Origin: Oscillospiraceae bacterium
Lineage (GTDB): Bacteria; Bacillota; Clostridia; Oscillospirales; Oscillospiraceae
Reading direction: 5' to 3'
NCBI GenBank assembly: GCA_017445385.1
Contig: JAFSUG010000001.1
Location: forward strand, 16,969 to 80,968
DNA: 64,000 nucleotides
Made by a program: the position numbers and the translations under genes. Shown in pieces: positions 1-5,944 of the stretch (position 1 is the first letter of the stretch; every line of letters begins with the position of its first letter). The notes beneath the pieces were generated by a model. That model searched no databases. It was not told where the DNA came from and worked only from the letters and a program-made list of their open reading frames with translations.

Positions 1-338
1 AAACGTGCGCTGCGGAGGGGATCGAATGCGAGCTTTACCAGTCCAACCATGAGGGCGATCTCGTCGACCGCATTCAGGCAGCCTATGGCAATGTGGACGG
101 CATCGTGATAAACCCTGCCGCCTATACGCATACGAGCGTAGCGATCCTCGATGCGCTCAAGGCGGTGGCGATTCCGGCGGTTGAGGTGCATATCTCGGAC
201 GTGAAATCGCGCGAGAGCTTCCGGCAGATTTCCTATCCGGGCATGGCTTGCGTCAAAACGTTTATGGGACTCGGTCTGGACGGCTACCGTCAGGCAATCC
301 GCTTTTTGAAGCAATATTTGAATAAAGAAAACGGCTGA
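1..338 (+). CDS. aroQ: 3-dehydroquinate dehydratase, type II (5' truncated)
   Basis: This is the 3' part (about 111 codons) of a type II dehydroquinase, the shikimate-pathway enzyme that turns 3-dehydroquinate into 3-dehydroshikimate. The frame is open from the window edge. It shows the family blocks YQSNHEG, then INPAAYTHTS (usually NPGAYTHTS), then VEVHISDVKSRESFR, which carries the active-site histidine and substrate-binding residues. The family is normally about 145 residues, so roughly 30 N-terminal residues, including the catalytic Arg/Tyr lid, lie outside the window. The end is the normal C-terminus, followed at once by a bidirectional terminator. Confidence 0.95.
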   Translation, partial: TCAAEGIECELYQSNHEGDLVDRIQAAYGNVDGIVINPAAYTHTSVAILDALKAVAIPAVEVHISDVKSRESFRQISYPGMACVKTFMGLGLDGYRQAIRFLKQYLNKENG

Positions 339-359
339 GATACCTCAGCCGTTTTCTTT
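324..359. terminator. Bidirectional terminator between aroQ and nnrE
   Basis: A 16-bp perfect inverted repeat with a 4-base loop overlaps the last codons of both convergent genes. It has A-rich and T-rich flanks, so it can stop transcription in both directions. Confidence 0.85.
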
Positions 360-971
360 ATTTGGTTTTAAGCGGATACCGATGTCGCAGTTGATTTTTC
401 GGCGCATCGCTTCATCGGCAAGCCCTTGAAAATGACCGTGCTTGTAAAAGCCGATGGAAACGGTCAGATCGGAGCGGACGAACAGCTCGCCCATGCCCGT
501 ATCGCCGTTTAAGCCGCTGTTGATGTCCGCGCTGACGACGTATGCGCCGGAGCGGTTGATCGCGCGGATCGCGTCGCTGAACGGCGCCTGCGGCATCCCG
601 CGAAAGCCTGTGCCGAACAGGCAGTCAAGCACGCTGCCATAGGTGCTGAAATCGGTTTCCGGCTGAAATTTGCGGACGGGTACGCCGGCGGCAACAGCGC
701 GGTCAAAATAGAATCTGCCGTCCTCGGAAAAGGAATCGGAGAGCAGATAGATCGTGCAGGGGATTCCGGCTTGCTGTAAATAAGCCGCAGCCACGAAACC
801 GTCGCCGGCGTTGTTGCCTTTTCCGCAGACGATCGCAACCGGCGCTTTCCAGTCCGCCGCGCGGAAAATCGCTTCGCCTGCGCGGCGCATCAGCTCTTTG
901 GATGGAACAAAGTGCTCAATCGTATATGCGTCGCTTTCGCGCATCGTTTTTACGGATACCGTTTTTTCCAT
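345..971 (-). CDS. nnrE: NAD(P)H-hydrate epimerase (YjeF N-terminal domain)
   Basis: A 208-residue stand-alone YjeF_N protein. Members interconvert the R and S forms of damaged, hydrated NAD(P)H so that a dehydratase can repair it. Visible hallmarks are GKGNNAGDGFVAA (residues 50-62), the LDCLFGTGFRG block with Asp116 (116-125), and SADINSGLNGDTG (147-159), equivalent to the family D-P-S-G-l block. The dehydratase domain (NnrD), often fused in other bacteria, is absent here and must lie elsewhere. It sits 7 bp downstream of the flavoprotein gene in the same leftward unit and is probably co-transcribed with it. Confidence 0.9.
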   Translation of the reverse strand: MEKTVSVKTMRESDAYTIEHFVPSKELMRRAGEAIFRAADWKAPVAIVCGKGNNAGDGFVAAAYLQQAGIPCTIYLLSDSFSEDGRFYFDRAVAAGVPVRKFQPETDFSTYGSVLDCLFGTGFRGMPQAPFSDAIRAINRSGAYVVSADINSGLNGDTGMGELFVRSDLTVSIGFYKHGHFQGLADEAMRRKINCDIGIRLKPNKENG

Positions 972-978
972 TTGGCGT

Positions 979-1521
979 TTACTTCAGCTCTGTTCCGAAG
1001 CGGTATGCCGTATCGAGCGCGGCTTCACTGCCGGCGGCTTCGTTCGGATCGTTCAGTCCGCCGCAGAAAAGCGTGCCTGCAAGCGTCGCTTTCTCGAAGC
1101 AGTCCACCCAGCCCTGCAAGCCGCTTTCCGCCTTCTCCGGTACGTCCTCGTCGTCTTCCGCCGCCGTGGAAAGCATATAAACGTTGCGGAAACGGTAGTC
1201 GGAGGGGTAGAGCGGATTCAGCCGATCGAGCAGCGTTTTCATCTGTCCGCACATCTCGTAATAGTAGATCGGCGTTGCGAAAACGAGCGTATCCGCGTTT
1301 TTGACCTTCTCCGCAATCGCAACCGCATCGTCTTTGATTACGCATTGCTGCGTTTTCTGGCAGGCAAGGCAGCCGATGCAAAAGCCGAGCTTTTTCCCCT
1401 TCAGGCTGATCGTTTCCACGCTGTGGCCGGCATCCTTCGCGCCGGCAATCAGCCGCTCCGCAAGCAGATCGGAATTGCTCTTCGCCCGTAAACTCGTTGT
1501 AATTACAAGAACCTTTCCCAT
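979..1521 (-). CDS. Flavodoxin-fold NAD(P)H oxidoreductase, iron-sulfur flavoprotein type
   Basis: A 180-residue protein of the NADPH-dependent FMN reductase / iron-sulfur flavoprotein superfamily. The start MGKVLVITTSLR is a flavodoxin-fold beta strand plus FMN phosphate loop. Cysteines 48, 51, 54 and 60 form C-x2-C-x2-C-x5-C, the compact spacing expected for the Isf-type 4Fe-4S cluster. FATPIYYYEMCGQMKTLLDR (81-100) is the second FMN contact segment. The ATG has a clear GGAGG ribosome binding site. The electron donor and acceptor are not deducible. It shares a promoter with nnrE downstream. Confidence 0.85.
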   Translation of the reverse strand: MGKVLVITTSLRAKSNSDLLAERLIAGAKDAGHSVETISLKGKKLGFCIGCLACQKTQQCVIKDDAVAIAEKVKNADTLVFATPIYYYEMCGQMKTLLDRLNPLYPSDYRFRNVYMLSTAAEDDEDVPEKAESGLQGWVDCFEKATLAGTLFCGGLNDPNEAAGSEAALDTAYRFGTELK

Positions 1522-1559
1522 TGCCGCTTCCTCCGTGTAAGCACTTTTTCTCTGCCCTC

Positions 1560-1588
1560 ATTATACCGCGAAATGCACGGGAAAACAA
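1560..1588 (-). promoter_or_regulatory. Promoter of the flavoprotein-nnrE unit
   Basis: On the minus strand, -35 TTGTTT (1583-1588), a 17-bp spacer and -10 TATAAT (1560-1565), about 40 bp upstream of the flavoprotein start codon. Confidence 0.75.
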
Positions 1589-1732
1589 GAAAGGCATCCT
1601 CGAATGGGGATATGGGAAAGAGCCTCAATGAAATCGACAATCCAACAAAATCCTCAAATTGTGAGAGGGCGTTTGTTGAGGTGGTCAATAGAAATACTTC
1701 TTTTTGATTTGATGATTATTCAGCTTTTTGTC

Positions 1733-2698
1733 TTATTCCTTATCAAACGCAAAGCGATATATAGTTGGAAACGCACGGTGATCCACCTGCCGTGCTGCCG
1801 TCAACAATCCTTTTAACCGCTGTTTGGACTCTGCACTCTCTGGATGATCACGTAAAAGCTCATACTCCTTGATGATCTTTTCACGCATGCTATTTTTTAT
1901 AATCGGTTTGCCGTGCGAATCGATTATCACTCCTGTAACCAGTTTGGGGTACAATTTCGTATAATTTTTAACTTTGGCTTTAGATATCTGATAGCCATAT
2001 TTTCGAACGATATCGATGACTCTGTTTTTGAAATGTCTCGAGATGTGATCCTCTGTTGAAAAAGTTACATCATCCACATAAACAGTCATTACTGCGTTAT
2101 TGTCATCAGCTACTTTCTGCATTTCTTCAAACATTCGATGATTTACAAGATAGGACATAATTTGACTGGTAGGTGCTCCTGAGATCAAATGGTTCTTACA
2201 TGTGACACCTTTATAATTTAAGAAGCTATATATTTCATCAAGACAATGCGCTTGCGATTTTTCAAGATCGATGGTTGTGAGATTTGTAAGTGTCTCTGCT
2301 ACATCGGGTGAACAACACAAATCCTCGTAAAAGAAGCGATATACGGTCTCTCTGCTAATGGATGGGAAAAATGCGGTCAAATCGATTTTAAATAGGTTTC
2401 TTAATTTTTCACTGGAATGCATCACCGCATTCTCTGCATATGAGCGGCCTCTGATTCCGGAAAAGACATTGCTGGGTACTACGATCTGTCCCAGCATCAT
2501 TTTGATTCGCTTTTGAATTGTTTTTAATTCTTCGCGCGGCGGTTCAATTAGCCGAGCTTTTCCCTTCTTATCTATGTAAGGGGTAACCATTGAAGCAATG
2601 TAATCCTGCTTCAAGAATTTATTGTCCTCTATGTGCAGAAGGCGTTTCAGCATTTTCTTCGATTTCAACCCATAAAGTGGACAATTTGTATATATCAA
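1733..2698 (-). CDS. Retron-type reverse transcriptase
   Basis: A 321-residue reverse transcriptase. Motifs in order: NAVMH (90-94), matching the retron region-X NAxxH signature; KIDLTAFFPSIS (104-115) with catalytic Asp106; GAPTSQIMSYLVN (174-186); YVDD (207-210), the catalytic pair; and LVTGVIID (253-260), carrying the retron region-Y VTG motif. Together these point to a retron RT rather than a group II intron, DGR or Abi-type RT. The start is TTG, chosen because GAGGTG lies 8 nt upstream (2707-2712). The protein is a normal size for a stand-alone retron RT, with no fused effector. The gene is clearly AT-richer than its flanks, which suggests transfer. It is preceded by a small membrane-protein gene and a non-coding leader, the usual retron operon layout. 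Confidence 0.9.
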   Translation of the reverse strand: MIYTNCPLYGLKSKKMLKRLLHIEDNKFLKQDYIASMVTPYIDKKGKARLIEPPREELKTIQKRIKMMLGQIVVPSNVFSGIRGRSYAENAVMHSSEKLRNLFKIDLTAFFPSISRETVYRFFYEDLCCSPDVAETLTNLTTIDLEKSQAHCLDEIYSFLNYKGVTCKNHLISGAPTSQIMSYLVNHRMFEEMQKVADDNNAVMTVYVDDVTFSTEDHISRHFKNRVIDIVRKYGYQISKAKVKNYTKLYPKLVTGVIIDSHGKPIIKNSMREKIIKEYELLRDHPESAESKQRLKGLLTAARQVDHRAFPTIYRFAFDKE

Positions 2699-2734
2699 AG
2701 GTATTACACCTCAATTCTTAAAAATGTGCTGGTG

Positions 2735-2941
2735 TTAGCTGTTAATTGCTACGCTGATGATCCAACGGACAAAATCAGCAAGCAATTCAGGACAGCAGTG
2801 TGATACAGCCAGTACGGCTGCTCCTGCAAAAACGCCAAGCGCAATTGCAATCGCAGCAGGAAGATGAGATTTACTCTCACCAAGGGTTACCTTGTTGTTA
2901 TCACCGTTAATAATGATAACAGGGTTGTCCGCTTTCTTCAC
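2735..2941 (-). CDS. 68-residue membrane protein, candidate retron effector
   Basis: I read this as a 68-residue protein starting at GTG 2941, because GGAGGT lies 6 nt upstream (2948-2953); an in-frame ATG at 2974 lacks such a site. It has a short polar N-terminus containing NPVIIINGDNNKVTLGES (6-23), one strong membrane segment (about 28-47), a CC pair (49-50), and a second amphipathic or hydrophobic stretch (about 54-66). I do not recognise a named family. It sits 36 bp upstream of the retron RT gene, on the same strand and behind the same promoter. Retrons such as Ec48 use membrane-protein effectors, so by context this could be the toxic or abortive-infection component. That role is inference. 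Confidence 0.7.
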   Translation of the reverse strand: MKKADNPVIIINGDNNKVTLGESKSHLPAAIAIALGVFAGAAVLAVSHCCPELLADFVRWIISVAINS

Positions 2942-2951
2942 GAACTCACCT

Positions 2952-3014
2952 CCTTTGTTATTATTGGCCCTCATCTGCAGCTGAGGGGACTTCCCAATCC
3001 GCCAATAACAAAGG
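2952..3014 (-). promoter_or_regulatory. Inverted repeat overlapping the ribosome binding site of the 68-aa gene
   Basis: Arms at 2952-2968 and 3001-3014 (GCCAATAACAAAGG pairs with CCTTTGTTATTATTGGC, one 3-nt bulge) enclose a smaller CCCTCA/TGAGGG hairpin (2968-2987). The proximal arm includes the first bases of the Shine-Dalgarno of the membrane-protein gene, so folding could limit its translation. Confidence 0.6.
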
Positions 3015-3294
3015 AACTATGCAGCCGTGTATCACATTTTTGCACCAGCACAAATCCGACTTCCCAAACCTGTTGTACCGATCTGTTCTGTCTATAACGT
3101 CTCGACACTATTACATCTCATACAGGTACACATTTACACACTCATTCACAACATAATAAGGGTGTGATGGTGTTAGCGTATAACGAGTATTCAAGGGAGT
3201 ATGTGCCGCAAACAAATGCATCCATGCCGTTAAGCACGATGCCGCCCGCGTTTCCACGAACCAAACGAAGTCTGATCTGACTGCTCGTACTGAC
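2960..3294 (-). ncRNA. Candidate retron non-coding RNA (msr-msd) and leader
   Basis: This is the transcribed region between the promoter at 3301-3329 and the small membrane gene. No convincing reading frame is present. It is rich in inverted repeats: a hairpin at 3136-3173 (arms ACAC/CAT/CACA against TGTG/ATG/GTGT, 12-nt loop); a competing long-range pairing of 3131-3143 with 3197-3218; and the arms 2952-2968 / 3001-3014 next to the ribosome binding site. Position and size fit a retron msr-msd template. I could not define the flanking a1/a2 repeats or the priming guanosine with confidence, so the exact ends are open. Confidence 0.45.
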
Positions 3295-3300
3295 AACAAT

Positions 3301-3329
3301 AGTATAGCTCAGAATACTGCAAAGTTCAA
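3301..3329 (-). promoter_or_regulatory. Promoter of the retron operon
   Basis: Minus-strand -35 TTGAAC (3324-3329), 17-bp spacer, -10 TATACT (3301-3306). It predicts a transcript start near 3294, reading through the non-coding region into the membrane protein and RT genes. Confidence 0.8.
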
Positions 3330-3350
3330 TACAATAACAATATACGGAAT

Positions 3351-3396
3351 AAGCCCCCTGATATGGAGTTAATCCATATCAGGGGGCTTGATTTTT
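3351..3396 (+). terminator. Strong terminator-like hairpin with no gene feeding it
   Basis: A perfect 17-bp stem with a 5-nt loop (3351-3389) followed by GATTTTT on the plus strand. No rightward gene lies upstream in the window. It may insulate the retron promoter or mark the edge of the acquired segment. Confidence 0.7.
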
Positions 3397-3975
3397 GCCG
3401 CTTGTCGGTGTCAACCGAATGCTATTTTGCTTAACACTTCGGCGCACACCCATCGGCGGTGCTTTTTATTTGTGGAGGCAGTCATATTTGGATAGAATTT
3501 GCGCAGGGGGGTGCAAATGACCTCCAGGGGGTGCAATTCCATCAAAAGGGGGGTGCTTTTTCCCTGTCGGGGTGGTCAAATCGGAAATTTTCAATGATCC
3601 TTTACAAAGAAGCCTGTTTTTAGAAAAATTTTCGTTTTGGCCAGCCATACAAGGTGTGATTGTATTGACATTGCACATTTTCCTGTGATACAGACAGCCC
3701 TTGCCTCCCATAGGCGGCGGGTCTTGCTATGACGGCCGCCGCGCCCCGCAAGAGGCACACAAGCTCCTTACGAGACTAGAAAGAGGTTTTTTTGAAGCTG
3801 CTAAAGCGGAAAGAATGGGTCACAGATTGATAACTACTGGTTTTTAACGATTACTTGCGGCACAAGGCCCATAAAAAGAAAATGACGCATCCAAATGGCC
3901 GCTAATAGCAGTATCCGGGAGACGTCTTATTTCACTTATAGACCTTAAACCCTTGAAATCAAGGTGTTTCGGGCA
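3397..3975. other. Gene-free stretch between retron and ssrA
   Basis: No supportable gene on either strand. It contains three copies of GGGGGTGC spaced about 23 bp apart (around 3508, 3531 and 3553), resembling the multiple short end repeats of some insertion sequences, and a CCTTGA-AA-TCAAGG palindrome near 3953. The mixed composition and many stops suggest degraded mobile DNA, but no transposase or integrase fragment is recognisable. Confidence 0.4.
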
Positions 3976-4016
3976 AAGAAAAAGGTAGCAGACTTTCTAT
4001 CAAAATCTGCTACCTT
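3976..4016 (-). terminator. ssrA terminator
   Basis: An 11-bp stem (3982-3992 with 4006-4016) followed on the minus strand by a T-rich tract, directly after the tmRNA 3' end. Confidence 0.85.
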
Positions 4017-4019
4017 ATG

Positions 4020-4369
4020 TGGTGGAGCTGAGGGGAGTCGAACCCCTGTCCGAAAGCAACTTGACAGGATTTTCTCCGGGCGCAGTCAATCCTTTACGTT
4101 CCCTTGCCGTAACGCGAATTGACACGCTCTACGGCTTGGTAGCTTCATGATGCATGGTGCGGGCAAAGCTTACCGCACGCACGTTCGCCACTCAAATCAC
4201 ACCCGAGCCCGGTTCGTGGCCCTCCCGGGGCGGATGGGCGCCTAATTAGGCAGCCTTGGCAACAGTGTAGTTGTCAGTTAATTTTAAAAAAATTGCCCGG
4301 TTTAAGGAGGTCAGGCACCTCCGCCCGCTTATCCTGCCTCACTGCCCCCGTCGAAACCGGTGCAGCCCC
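4020..4369 (-). ncRNA. ssrA: Transfer-messenger RNA (tmRNA)
   Basis: A 350-nt tmRNA that rescues ribosomes stalled on broken mRNAs by adding a degradation tag. The 5' end GGGGCTG pairs with CAGCTCC before the encoded ACCA (one G-U pair), forming the 7-bp acceptor stem. The 5' side carries GGTTTCGACGGGG, and the 3' end has a T arm with GGTTCGACTCC. The tag frame reads toward a TAA at 4246-4248 and appears to encode TDNYTVAKAA (4249-4278), after the alanine supplied by the tmRNA itself. The usual ending is LAA, so the Lys two residues before the end is unusual. Its protein partner smpB lies about 970 bp upstream on the same strand. Confidence 0.93.
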
Positions 4370-4802
4370 GTCGTCAGAATACGCTCGCTGCGTTCCGTTT
4401 CCGCCTTGCGGCGAAAACTGCACATCCGCTCCCGCATTCTTCCTCTCCTCGCGCGAACGCTTTGCTGGTTCGCGCTCGGTTTTTGCTGAATTAGATACCC
4501 ACTGCGGCTGAATCGCTTTGCTACGCCTTGCCTCGCACAAAAATCTCTCGCCGAGCCACTCTTGCCAATCGCGTTCAGCGTCCGCAGGCTTGTGTTATAG
4601 TGATTTGCATTCTCAAGAGTGTTTCGTTTGTGCGTAATAGGTAAGGAAAGGAGAGCACATGCCGCTGCAGGGAAGTTTTCGCGGTGCGGATTTTCGTTCT
4701 TACAAGGCAGTTGCCGCAGGCAATACTTTGTGTATTGGCAAGGCAACTAACGAAGCAAGGGCGGAAATCAGCCCGTGAAAATCGGTATGTGGGCGACGAT
4801 CC
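4370..4802. other. Gene-free stretch upstream of ssrA
   Basis: No recognisable protein. On the plus strand a 39-codon frame (4659-4778) has a good AAAGGAG site but no similarity I can name. Within it, AGTTGCC/GGCAACT arms enclose a CAATAC/GTATTG hairpin (about 4692-4734). The ssrA promoter must lie here. A TATTCT box at 4376-4381 is positioned for the tmRNA 5' end, but no good -35 is visible. Confidence 0.4.
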
Positions 4803-5339
4803 TTACCTCGAAAAAGGATCGGGGTATTTGGTGGGTTCGCCGTAGGTTTCGCCCTGCGTATCGACCGTGATGGATTTGATCTTCTGCTCGGTCAGCGGCT
4901 TATCGCTTGCGTCGGTCTTTTCGGCGGCGATCGCGTCGACGACGTCCATGCCGCTTGTCACCTTGCCGAATGCAGCATACTGCCCATCGAGGAAGTCGCC
5001 GTCGGCGTGCATGATGAAGAACTGGCTGCCTGCGGAGTTGGGCGCTTGCGCACGCGCCATGGAGAGCACGCCGCGCGTATGGGAGAGCTTGTTTTTCACG
5101 CCGTTGAGCTGGAATTCGCCCTTGATGCAGTAGCCGGGGCCGCCGGTGCCGTTGCCTTTGGGGCAGCCGCCCTGGATCATGAAGCCGGAAATCACGCGGT
5201 GGAAGATCAGCCCGTTATAAAAGCCCTTGTTTGCGAGCGTGATGAAGTTTTTAACCGATTCGGGCGCGATTTCCGGGTACAGCTCGCAGACGATCTTGCC
5301 GCCCGATTCCATTTCAATGGTTGCAATGGGGTTTGCCAT
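4803..5339 (-). CDS. Peptidyl-prolyl cis-trans isomerase, cyclophilin type
   Basis: A 178-residue cytoplasmic cyclophilin, which speeds proline isomerisation during folding. It carries FHRVISGFMIQGG (46-58) with the catalytic Arg48, GSQFFIM (104-110), and FLDGQYAAFGKV (116-127), the core substrate pocket. There is no signal peptide. It begins 1 bp after the smpB stop codon, so it is almost certainly translated from the same mRNA. The C-terminal tail after residue 155 is short and ends near a small GATCC/GGATC repeat. Confidence 0.93.
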   Translation of the reverse strand: MANPIATIEMESGGKIVCELYPEIAPESVKNFITLANKGFYNGLIFHRVISGFMIQGGCPKGNGTGGPGYCIKGEFQLNGVKNKLSHTRGVLSMARAQAPNSAGSQFFIMHADGDFLDGQYAAFGKVTSGMDVVDAIAAEKTDASDKPLTEQKIKSITVDTQGETYGEPTKYPDPFSR

Positions 5340-5340
5340 A

Positions 5341-5814
5341 TCAGTGATTCCTCTCTTTCATGGCGCGGTCGATCTGCCGCATCGCATCGCGCTTGGCGAC
5401 GTCTTCGCGCTTATCGAAAAGTTTTTTGCCCTTGCAGAGCCCGACCTCCACCTTCACGCGCGAGTTTTTCAGATACACGGAAAGGGGGATCAGCGCATAG
5501 CCGTCCTGCTTGACCTTTCCGTAAAGGTGTGCGATCTCGCGTCGATGCATCAGCAGCCGCCGCGGTCGCAGAGGGTCTTTGTTAAAAATATTGCCCTTTT
5601 CATAGGGGGAAATGTGCATTTGACGGATCCAAAGCTCGCCGTCCTTCACCTGGCACCATGCTTCTTTCAGATGCATCGTTCCGGCGCGCACGGATTTGAC
5701 TTCCGTCCCGGCAAGCTCAATGCCGGCTTCATACTTGTCCTCCACGAAATACTCGTGGTAAACCTTTGCGTTTTTTGCGATGATCTTTACGCCCGATCCC
5801 GGCATTTTACTCAC
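5341..5814 (-). CDS. smpB: SsrA-binding protein
   Basis: A 157-residue SmpB, the tmRNA-binding protein that places tmRNA in the empty ribosomal A site. The family blocks are IAKNAKVYHEYFVEDKYEAG, ELAGTEVKSVRAG, HISPYEKGN, RRLLMHRREI, and the basic C-terminal tail KREDVAKRDAMRQIDRAMK. Start ATG has AGGTG 6 nt upstream; a TAGAAT -10 box sits about 15 bp further up without a clear -35. It is upstream of ppiase and ssrA on the same strand, so the whole trans-translation pair is in one neighbourhood. Confidence 0.95.
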   Translation of the reverse strand: MSKMPGSGVKIIAKNAKVYHEYFVEDKYEAGIELAGTEVKSVRAGTMHLKEAWCQVKDGELWIRQMHISPYEKGNIFNKDPLRPRRLLMHRREIAHLYGKVKQDGYALIPLSVYLKNSRVKVEVGLCKGKKLFDKREDVAKRDAMRQIDRAMKERNH

Positions 5815-5901
5815 CTCGCTTTCAGCGTGAAACTTATTCTACCATAGAATGGCGGAAAAGAAAAGGGGAAACGCGCCGTGCTTTCTAACGATTGTGTAAC
5901 A

Positions 5902-5937
5902 AAAACACCGTGGGAAGAGCGTTCCCACGGTGTTTTG
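5902..5937 (-). terminator. Terminator of the rpiR-to-ispH/rpsA operon
   Basis: A perfect stem with arms AAAACACCGTGGGAA and its complement around a short loop, followed by T5 on the minus strand, 8 bp after the stop codon. Confidence 0.9.
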
Positions 5938-5944
5938 AATTGGC

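Noticed and set aside
1733..2698. The RT as part of a diversity-generating retroelement or group II intron
   Set aside because: No template/variable repeat pair or intron domain V-like structure is visible nearby, there is no maturase domain, and the retron NAxxH and VTG motifs are present.
3111..3299. 62-codon minus-strand frame in the retron leader
   Set aside because: It starts with TTG without a ribosome binding site and overlaps the inverted repeats; a non-coding template is the better reading.
3466..3711. 81-codon minus-strand frame across the GGGGGTGC repeats
   Set aside because: No ribosome binding site and low-complexity Pro/His content caused by the repeats.
1522..4020. A duplicated ssrA 3' end (attachment repeat) on the far side of the retron island
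   Set aside because: I looked for a second copy of the GGGGAGTCGAACCCC core down to the flavoprotein gene and saw none. Integration at ssrA therefore remains a suggestion only.
4339..4746. 135-codon minus-strand frame overlapping the tmRNA 5' end
   Set aside because: It runs into a functional RNA gene, is Arg-rich and has no family resemblance.
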